NCBI RefSeq assembly: GCF_047495875.1
Contig: NC_092497.1
Coordinates: forward strand, 31,565,375 to 31,629,374
DNA: 64,000 nt
Reading direction: 5' to 3'
Source of the DNA: Pithys albifrons albifrons
Lineage: Eukaryota; Chordata; Aves; Passeriformes; Thamnophilidae
Shown piece after piece: positions 55,393 through 64,000 of this stretch (within the stretch, counting starts at the first letter, position 1; each line of letters begins with the position of its first letter). A program made the position numbers and the translations under genes. Below the pieces are notes generated by a model that saw only the letters and a program-made list of their open reading frames with translations, ran no database searches and had not been told where the DNA came from.

Positions 55393-57570
55393 TTCCTTAC
55401 ATCAGTTTTTGTTTTATTTCTCCTTATAAAAATTAAAATTATGTAGATTAATTATGTCTTGTAAAATTCAAAACAGAAGGCACTATATTTACAGAATCAA
55501 TATACTAGCATTCCCTTGTCTTTGTTTGATAGAAACGGTAATACAAAGAGGTGTGGAAAATATCATCAGCACCATGTCACTTGTGGTCACATTCAGTGAC
55601 CGACTTGAGAAGACTGGTCCAGACACCCAAGTGATTTACGAAGTTCCAGCAGGTATCACTTAGTAGAGCTTTAAAACAATCAAGTCATCATGCTGCTTCC
55701 CAGGACAATGATGTTTTGAAGGGCCGAATCCACCCTCAGCAAAACTTGAGGGTGTCCTTGGCTCTGCTCTAACTCATGTCTTAAAGGGATGTGTATAAAG
55801 TCAAGTACACTGGCAGTGTATAAAATGATCTGGTAACACTGCTTAGATTCCCTCACTGAAGATGCTAGTGAAAGCAGTGGCAGAAACCTAGTTATGTTGG
55901 CAGGGGAATTTACAGAGAACTTTATACAAGATAGTTTTAAGTATGTACTGGATGTTAGATTCTGATACTGTGGATCTCCTTAAAAATTTCACCCCATTTA
56001 ATTTGAAACTTTTGTTTCCATTCTTTGAAGACATGCAAACTACACACAATAAATGCTCTAAATAAATCCTCTAGCCTAATTTAGGATTGTGTGCTACATA
56101 TGCTATGATTACTTGAGAAAAAGAGAAATTCCCAGGATGTTCTTTAAAGGTATTGAGGCTTGCAAGGCAACTGAGCTACCTAACTGTGCTTATGGTGTAG
56201 CTGATGCAGAAGAGTTATGTGTTTTGGAGAGCCCTTATTGCTCATTTATACGGCAGAAGCTACTCTTCCTGCCTTGCTTTTTAGTACTGATCCAAACTAA
56301 TTCCACGCTAGGATGTGGGAGGAGAAACAAAGGGAAGTCTATCCTTTTCACTTCCAAGGGAAGAGAAGGAAGTGATGCATTAGAGTAAAGATACCTGGGG
56401 GGGATTCAGTAGTAATTTTAAATTTAGTCTTCAAAAGGTAGGTATTAATTAGCAACCCATCTGATTCCAGTTCTTCTCTAAAAGCAATTTATAATATTAA
56501 AAAAAACAAACAAACAAAACAAAAAAAAACTAAAAGAGTGTGGATTAATAGGTGCTTCTGAAATTTGTGTTGCTTAACTGGAAGGAATAATTCCATTGAT
56601 GGCAGCTGGCTTGCAGAACATTAAAATTTCCATTTAGACTTTCTGCAGTTGAGATACATGATCTCATAGCAATCCATGGAAGATGCTCACAACACTGAGT
56701 TGATCTTGGTATCAGACCCTCATTGCTGTTGTTCTGTGTTTATTAGTGACTCATCTGTGGATTTGTTTCTGTCTATGCATTTGTAATGTTACTCTAGTAA
56801 GAAAGCAACGCCAAAAACACCTTTGTCACATATGAGGTGGACAAATAAACAATATTTCCTGTTGGAGGACACAATGAAAGAAAAGCAATGTGTATACTTT
56901 GTAAAGAATGCCAGTCAGGTGAGTAACACTGGTCAGCAGCACAAGAATTGAGAGCAATAAATAGAAGGTAGAGCAGACTGGGATATGCAGTCAGGTATTT
57001 AGGTAGCATACAAAGGTCTTGGTCAAGGCTCAAAGTTTCCAAAATATTACATTAAGCCAAATTTCAGTGTTGTATTTTCTCTGTTATATATTCTTTTTTT
57101 TTCCATTACAAGATATGAAGCACATCAATTCATGTGCAAAAATCTTGGTGTTATTTGTAAGAAGTTTTGTGGAGTCTTTCTTGGTTTCGAAATGGTCGCA
57201 CTGTCAAATAAATCACTACTGAGTGGTGGCTCAGAAGTTTTGTTGGTTTTTTTTGCTTTATGTAGTGGGAAAATTTAGCACATAGAATTTAAATATTACT
57301 GTAGTTTCAATAATCATTTAGATTTTTTTATAACAGAGGGCAGTTTCAAACCTCAGAGCCTGACCTCACTTTAAACTGTCTAATTCTAAATAGTCCTGAA
57401 GATGTTTCTGAAACATCTACAATCCTGACTGCTATTAAACAGCTGTATTGCAAAAGAGCAGCATCATAAATGCCCTGTGGAGGTTAGTATCGAACCACAT
57501 CTGTCACGTGAAAGGGGGAAGAGACAGAAATGCAAAGATTTCTAGTCTCACCTGCATTAATATAAAAGCT
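55393..57570. other. Intergenic DNA downstream of SLF1; no gene seen
   Basis: AT-rich with A-rich simple sequence near 56.50 kb (AAAC repeats). Short open frames exist, including one of 69 codons at 55454-55663 with an acceptor-like site in front, but none resembles a protein that I recognise. Confidence 0.6.
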
Positions 57571-57578
57571 GTAAGTGT

Positions 57579-57822
57579 CCTCAGAACAATCAAAGCTTTA
57601 TGAACCCAGCACTGCCTGTCAAACACTGGACAGAACACAGGCTGGAAAGATTTTTGACCTTCCTGTGAGAACCACACTTACACCAGGGAGAACTTAATAG
57701 CAATAAGCGCCTCCAGAAAATCAGAGCCTTATGGTCCTAATGCTGCCTATCGACATGGATAGCACACAGGTTGGAAGGGTTTCTGACCTCTCATATGAGA
57801 CCACACGTAATAGCAACAAAAG
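57579..57822. repeat. Imperfect tandem duplication, unit about 131 bp
   Basis: Unit 1 (57579-57709) and unit 2 (57710 to about 57822) align from 'cagaacaatcaaagctttat' / 'cagaaaatcagagccttatg' through 'ggctggaaagatttttgacc' / 'ggttggaagggtttctgacc' to 'taatagcaa'. Unit 2 lacks about 18 bp near the end. The family is unknown, possibly part of an old LTR. Confidence 0.7.
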
Positions 57823-58589
57823 AACTTTCCCCACAACAGCTCCTGAAATAACATTTATTAATACAAGTATGTGACAATGACTTTATGGGTTACTTAGGCG
57901 GTGATATCATTTAGCTGCAGGATTGTATTTAATTGATGACAAAATACCCCCAAAGAAACCGGCACAAAACATATTTTACAGGCAACTCCAGCAGTATACC
58001 TATCCCAAGACTAACTTTACTAACAGAGGATTACTAAACAGAAACACAACAGTTCAACACCACATTTAAACCACTCAGTAACCCAAAAGAAAAGCAACAG
58101 GAAGAATATAGCTGCTTTCTCCTAGCACGTATACACCCAGTGAGCTGTAACAACTTATAATTAGTAAGGCACAGGAAAATAAAGTAAGAATTTGGTTGCT
58201 TACCCCTGCAATGTCCAATGGGGTGGGGGTAGGGGAGATGGTAGCTCATAGGTTGCCCTCCCAGAGATGGTGGAAGTTTTTCTCCCCAATTTTGCCTTAT
58301 GCTCGGTCTCTCTTTATACTGTTTATTTTCTTTTAGGTGGTTTGTGTGACTAAAGTCAGTACTTTGGGGGTGATAGACAGATGCCTGAGGGGTGGCTTCT
58401 TGGGTCTCTGCAGGGTGCCACATGGTACAACAAAGAAAAGCTATGTTATTTCCATAACACTCTATTCTTTGGTAACACCATCAATCCTGTCAACATCCCT
58501 CCAGGGGGGCTGAGGCTGAGGCTATTCCCTCAACTCATCAAGACCTTATCAGGGCCATAATCCCACACATACCTCATCCCCCTGCTCTC

Positions 58590-59145
58590 GACAATTAATA
58601 CTGTGCTCAGCTTTGGGTCCCTTATGACAAGAAGCATATTGAGGTATTAGAGCATGTTCAGAGAAGGACAACAGAACTGAGGAATTGTTAGGAGCACAAC
58701 TTGTGTGAGGAACAGCTGGGGGATCTGTGGGTGTTTCCCTCTTTTTCCCTTTTCACTCTGTCTTGGACAGTTGGCATTTTGCCAGCTCAACCCAAGACAG
58801 CTGAAGAAAAGGAGGCTTATCACTCTACAACTACCTGAAAGGAAGGTGTAGACAGGTGGGGGTCGATCTCCCAAGTAACGAATGACAGGACAGGAAGAAA
58901 CAGCCTCAAGTTGCACCAGGAGAGGTTTAGGTTGGATACTAGGAAAATTTTCCTCACAGAAAGGGTCATCAAGCCCTGGAACAAGCTGCCCAGCACAGTG
59001 GTAGAGTCATCATTCCTGAAAGGATTTAAAATATATGTAGATGTTGCATTTATGACATGGTTTAGTAGTGGGCTTGGCAGTGCTGGGTTAAGGATTGGAC
59101 TTGACGTTCTTAAATGTTTTTCTCAACCTAAACTATTCTATGACC
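58590..59145 (+). repeat. CR1 LINE 3' region, plus orientation, with internal insertion
   Basis: It follows the CR1 3' order: 'tcagctttgggtcccttatg', 'agagaaggacaacagaactg', 'cttatcactctacaactacc', 'aggagaggtttaggttggat', 'gaacaagctgcccagcacag' and the 'ttctcaacctaaactattct' end. About 70 bp at 58728-58800 do not fit CR1 and split the element. Truncated at the 5' end. Confidence 0.88.
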
Positions 59146-59569
59146 AACAGCCCCTTGGCCCACACATTCAAGCACCACACAGAGCCTTTTTGCCTTAGCA
59201 TTGTGCCATGCTCCCATGTGGTCAAGAGTGCCCAGTAAATTCAAAGAGATCCATTTCCAGTTTATTTTCCAGTAAGGAGAGCCTTCATTGCATGGTCTTA
59301 CATTTCATGCTCAGTGATTATTCACAAATGAATACAGTTTTAAATCTGTCAAATAGCTTCTTTTTAATCTGTTAAATGTATATAAAGTAATTACCATCAC
59401 AAAACTATAATATATAAAGATCCTTAGAAATTCATAAATTTATCATCATATTGACCAGGATATGATATTATACCTTTCCAAGAAAAAATAACTTTGGAAA
59501 ATATTAGTCTCTGCACTCACATTCAGATAAAGATAGAGAAATGTCTGACAGTTGATATAAGCATGGACA

Positions 59570-59815
59570 CTCTGTGTCAGAGGACATGAGAGAAGCAGTT
59601 TATTGAAGTGTGTGCACATGCTTTATACCCGGGGTTGGGGACATTGACATATCCCGGGAATGCTCACAATCTGACCAATGAGTTTAAAACCTCAGGACAT
59701 GGCACACACAATAGGGTAGTTTCTTCTCGGGCTTTTGCATGAACACCAGTTCCCAGCAAGACCCACGGTGTCTCTGTGGTGTCCATCCCACAGGAGGTTA
59801 CCCCACTCCTACATA
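59570..59815 (-). repeat. LTR-like fragment, antisense
   Basis: On the minus strand a TATA box (ccgggtataaagc, near 59625) is followed closely by AATAAA (cttcaataaactgcttctct), the compact U3-R layout of avian LTRs. A start TGTAGGAGTGGGG near 59811 is plausible. No clear duplication of the target site. Confidence 0.5.
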
Positions 59816-60188
59816 CTCCCATTTTTATTAATTAATAACCAGGAATAACCGTAGAGAACAATACAACTTAGAACTTGAACCTTGAAACAACCTTGTTATG
59901 AGTGCCTGCTTAGTTGAGAACCTGTTTCAAACCTGCTTTCTTTAACCATTATTGAAACCTTTATTGAAACCTTTATTCACTCTAAACATTTACTGAAATT
60001 TTTATTAGAACTGAACCTTTCTTTATGAATGTTTTAACTCTGAGGGAACCAGGGTCTGTGACTTTTAGTTTCTGAGGGTTTCTTTGTGTAACGGGGGTAT
60101 AACATATAGAACCCTTATTGAAGAACCCTTGTGTTAGTGGGGTAGAAATCATTTAGGAGACATTATTCAGTGAGCAGGGTATGATGAG

Positions 60189-61160
60189 TGTCCTAGTTTA
60201 AAGGAAAGAAAAATGTTTACCAAGACTAGAGGAGGGGAGTAGTCCTCAGTAACCACTTCGCCACTTATTAAATTTAAAAGAACTTTAAGTAGCAAACATA
60301 TAGAAGAAGGATAACTGTTCTTAACTACTATATATAGATATAGATAGACATAGATATATAAACAGACCAGAGCAAACAACTCTCCCAGCACCCAAACAGC
60401 CCCAAAACAGTCATTTCCTCCTGGTGCAAATATATTTATGGACAGCAGGTGGCAGTGTCACACCTCGGCTGGCTGTGAGGTCTGTTCCCCAGTCTTCCAG
60501 GCAAAGTAGACACAAGTCAGGAAGAGGTGCCAGCCTTATGACTCATGTGGGGGCAGGATGGAACCTTTTCTTGGGGAAGAGCAGACTCTCTCCTTGTCCT
60601 TTGTTCAAAGAAGGAAACGTTGGAAGTTGAGGGGTGGTAGTAGTTTCCAGCAATCTCCTTGCAGCCAAAGTCAGTCCCCAGGAAAAGTCGGTAGTGTATC
60701 CTGAAGCAGCTGTGACCCTTCTCTCTCTCTCTCTCTCTGAAGCTCAGGGTACCTACAGATGGAGGGGGAAAGGGGGAAGAGCAGAGCCAGAAGGAGCTCC
60801 TTCCGAGATGCCAGCTCAGTAAACGGTGGCTTCTAGTCCCAGCAGCTGCCCAAAACGAAGTAAACTCAGCACTTCAGAAAACCTCAGAAACTCAGAGAAG
60901 CCTCTACCCCTCCCAGTTGCTGGGGGTCTGTTCCTCACCTTCCCCTCACCATTTAGTTGGAATCGAGAGTCATCAACCACACCTTTGTTCTCAGTCTTGG
61001 TCCTTCGAGTCCCAAAACCTTTGTGTCTGTAGGGAGACCCTCCCACCACCACCTTTTTTTTTTGTTTTGAACCTTTAACAATGAGGTAGGAAGATTGTAT
61101 TTTCCTGTGTATCAATAAATTGAGGAGTTCACACTCTTGATACACATCTCACACGCTGGC
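60189..61160. repeat. GC-rich repeat-like block, possibly an ERV LTR
   Basis: It begins TGTCCTAGTTTAAAGG, a start seen in avian ERVL-type LTRs, and ends near an AATAAA (tcaataaattgagg, about 61112). It contains a (TC)n run at about 60720-60739. The composition differs from the surrounding DNA. Identity is a guess. Confidence 0.35.
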
Positions 61161-61849
61161 ACACATCTCATTCACCATGGCAGCTGCCTTTCTAATACAC
61201 TCATGCAAACATTCTGAGAACTTTGGGGTTTGTATGTACTAATTGTACAGTAGTGGTTAGTGTCAGTCTTTAATTTTTTGCCTCTCTAGGGTCAGATATG
61301 TCATTTGTTATGTCTGGTGAGTGTCCCTCCTGTCTTGATGACAAGACAACCCCAACTAAGAATCTGTAACAACATAAACATATTTTTTCCCCAAGTTTAA
61401 CCCAAAAATTTAACTTGCAAAAACATAAATATTCCAGTGGGTTAGAAGGAGACCCAGTCTCGCCCAGTTTTTTTGTTTTTAATTGCAGAAACCATACAAA
61501 ACTATTCAAACCTGTAACAACACCCATAATAACAATCATATGCAACTGCTCTTACTAGAAAAGTAAGTAAGTTGAACTTGAAGCCCAAAACACTAATGAG
61601 AATACCTTCAAAACCTGCTGATGCAAAGACTTGTTGGAAAAAGTCTTTTGTTTACACCAGTCCACACACACTGGTTCAGCACGAGCCCTCTCTCATGGCA
61701 CTGCCACTGTTGCCTAACCAGAGCCCAACCAGGCTGTTCTTTCTTGTTGGGGTTAATGGGGTTGACAGGGGTCTGACAATACCCTGACTCCTGAAGCAAT
61801 CAGTCTTGAGTATTTTAAAGTGTAACCTTGAAATGTAAGAAAAAATCCC

Positions 61850-62199
61850 TGTTTCAGTCAATTTAGAAGACAGCTTTTTAAAAGGACAGAGCAAGAATTT
61901 ATTGTAGCTGCACGTGCAGGGTGCATCACCTAGTAACAAGCTAGGGATCACACCCCTGAGAAGGAGGGTTGCTACATTTATACACTCCTAACCATGCCCC
62001 CTACCCTCCCCCGGGTATCTCGGCCCCTTCCTTCTTTGGTGTCTTCCCTTATAAGGTGAATTTCTTGCTGCGTCAGTTCTCCTAAATGGTCAACAGCTCC
62101 TCCTATCAAGGCCCTTCCCCAGCTGAGCCCTCCCTGGCAGCAGCCCCTGATTGGTTCTGCTAACTTACGGGCCCCCCATCAAGCCTAGCCTGTTTGACA
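61850..62199 (-). repeat. LTR-like block, antisense
   Basis: About 350 bp. Minus strand: start TGTCAAACAGGC at 62199, TATA box (gtgtataaatgtag, about 61979), AATAAA (caataaattcttgc, about 61896) and an end near 61850 with TGTTTCAG on the plus strand. A solo LTR is the simplest reading; target-site duplication not resolved. Confidence 0.55.
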
Positions 62200-62457
62200 C
62201 CCTGCAAGGGAAAAAAACCCCAAACCACTATATCAGAAACTCTAATAACCCTGTGAAACCAGCAAGCTAAGTTATTGGCACTGCAGGTCCACAATTTTGA
62301 ATACAGAAATCTCTAGTTTGGTTTAATTTTTTTTTTTTAACTTAGCTTTGCCTTCCCTCAATTTTTTACAGCACGATAGTTACATATCTTGGAAAAATAT
62401 CCACTGGTTTTAAATAAAAGAGAAAGGTGATTTAGGTGCATTGGGAACTAAACAAAA

Positions 62458-64000
62458 ATGAGAAGGTCTTTACATGACTTTAAACGAGGTTTGAAGGGGG
62501 AAGAGACGGCAACCAGGCTCTCAAGAGATAAGCCTAAGGGTGTAGAGCCTGAGTTGAGAGTAAAATCAAAGGCCCAGCTGAAGTGCATGTACACTAATGC
62601 ACGCAGTATGGAAAACAAACAAGAGGAGCTGGAAGCCATAGTGCAACAGGAAAACTATGACATAGTTGCTGTCACAGAAACATGGTGGGATGACTCATAC
62701 AACTGGAATGCTGCTATGGGGGGCTACAAGCTCTTCAGAAAGGACAGGCAGGGAAGGAGAGGTGGAGGGGTGGCTTTATATGTTAGAAAGTCTCTTGACT
62801 CTGTTGAAGTTGAGGTCAGCAGTGACAAGGTTGAGTGCCTGTGGGCCAGAATCAGGGTGAAGGCCAACAAGGCTGACATCCTTGTGGGTGTCTGTTACAG
62901 ACCGCCCAACCAGAATGATGAAAAGGATGAATTATTCTACAAGCAGCTGGCAGATGTCTCAAAATCTCCAGCCCTTGTTCTTGTGGGTGACTTTAACCTG
63001 CCAGATATCTGCTGGGAGCTTAATACTGCAGAGAAGAGACAGTCAAGGAGGTTCCTTTAGTGTATAGAGGACAATTTCCTTCATCAACTGGCAAATGAGC
63101 CTACCAGAGGTAAGGCCCCGCTAGACCTACTGTTTACAAACAGAGAGGGATGTAGTGGTTGGAGGATGCCTGGGGTACAGCGACCATGAAATAATAGAAT
63201 TTTCAATCCTCAGGGATGCAAGGAGAGCCATCAATAAGACCTCTACACTGGAATTCTGGAGGGCAAATTTTGGCCTACTCAAAAGAATAATTCAGAGTAT
63301 ACCCTGGGAAACAACCCTTGAGAACAAGGGGGTCCAGGAGGGATGGACATGTTTCAAGAAGGAAATTTTGGGTGCACAGGAACAGGCTAGACCAGTGTGC
63401 CAAAAGGCCAGCCGGAGGGGAAGACGGCCATCTTGGTTAAATAGGGAGATTCTGAAGGAAATCAGGGATAAAAAGAAAGTTTAGCAACTGTGGAAAAAAG
63501 GGCTGGCTACTTATGAAGAATTTACAAAGATAGCTAGGTTATGCAGGAAAAAAAGTACAATTTGAAGTTAATTTGGCTAATTCAGCTAGGGATAACAAAA
63601 AGTCCTTTTATAAATACATTAATAACAAAAGAAGAGCAAGGCAAACCTCCATTCTCTGTTGGACTTGGAGGGAAATATAGTTAACAAAGATGAGCAGAAG
63701 GCTGAGGTACTTAACACCTACTTTGCCTCAGTTTTTACCACTAAGACAGGTGGCCCTCAAGACAACTGACCTCTGGAGCTGGTAGACAAAGAGAGGGAGA
63801 TGAATAGCCCCCTGAGTTCCAGGAGGAAATAGTGACTTACTGAGCCAGCTGGAACCTCACAAGTTTATGGGACCAGATGGGATCCATCCCAGGGTGATGA
63901 GGGAGCTGGCAGAAGAGCTTGCCAAACCACTCTTCATCATCTTCCAACAGTCCTGGCTCTCTGGGGAGGTCCCAGGCGATTGGAAGTTGGCGAATGTCAC
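62458..64000 (+). mobile_element. CR1 LINE, ORF2 endonuclease part, running off the right edge
   Basis: The first frame (62458-63060, 200 codons) has the APE-type endonuclease blocks MYTNARSMENKQEELEAIV, VAVTETWWDD, YVRKS, GVCYRPPN and LVGDFNLPDICW (catalytic residues visible). After a stop codon the sequence continues in shifted frames with ANEPTRGKAPLDLLFTNREG, GYSDHEIIEF, LNTYFASVFT and finally wording equivalent to GPDGIHPRVMRELAEELAKP, the start of the RT part. This is the standard order of CR1 ORF2. Stops and shifts mark it as a dead copy. The 5' start at about 62.45 kb does not include ORF1. Confidence 0.92.

Noticed and set aside
55454..55663. Open frame of 69 codons downstream of SLF1 with an acceptor-like site
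   Set aside because: No protein family recognised and no donor partner; SLF1 already ends with stop and poly(A) signals before it.

Overview
The window looks like avian nuclear DNA. It holds a spliced vertebrate gene with GT-AG introns, CR1 LINE fragments, ERVL-type retrovirus remnants, an RTE-clade LINE and a 5S rRNA-headed SINE. CR1 and ERVL together point to a bird. The RTE element resembles the AviRTE type known from a limited set of bird lineages. I cannot name the species.

The only clear protein-coding gene is SLF1 (SMC5-SMC6 complex localization factor 1, also called ANKRD32 or BRCTD1). It runs on the plus strand from a CpG island at about 11.5-12.45 kb to a stop codon at 54897, with poly(A) signals near 55.34 and 55.37 kb. 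I placed 17 coding exons whose reading phases join without a break, giving 915 codons plus stop: two N-terminal BRCT domains, a helical-repeat middle, three ankyrin units and a C-terminal helical region. The first exon, 5' of the aligned start, is not resolved. On the minus strand the CpG island carries a strong splice donor that fits the first exon of a divergent neighbour. In human that neighbour is KIAA0825. The first 11.5 kb would then be its intron or upstream DNA, and no coding exon was recognised there.

Mobile elements fill the large SLF1 introns. Intron 5 (18.4-26.2 kb) holds a 3'-truncated ERVL provirus on the minus strand, with a 5' LTR, a tRNA-Ile primer-binding site, a repeat-rich gag, a protease and part of RT. 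Intron 7 (27.6-32.3 kb) holds two copies of a 5S-headed SINE, one flanked by a perfect 83-bp direct repeat, and a CR1 fragment. Intron 11 (35.4-43.6 kb) holds a nearly full-length 4-kb RTE LINE on the minus strand, flanked by a target-site duplication. The SINE body is built from the 5' and 3' ends of this LINE type, so donor and dependent element lie in the same gene. Intron 12 holds a solo-LTR-like block, and intron 17 a plus-strand LTR-like block.

Downstream of SLF1 (55.4-64 kb) is intergenic DNA with CR1, LTR-like fragments and, at the right edge, a CR1 ORF2 coding for the endonuclease and running out of the window.
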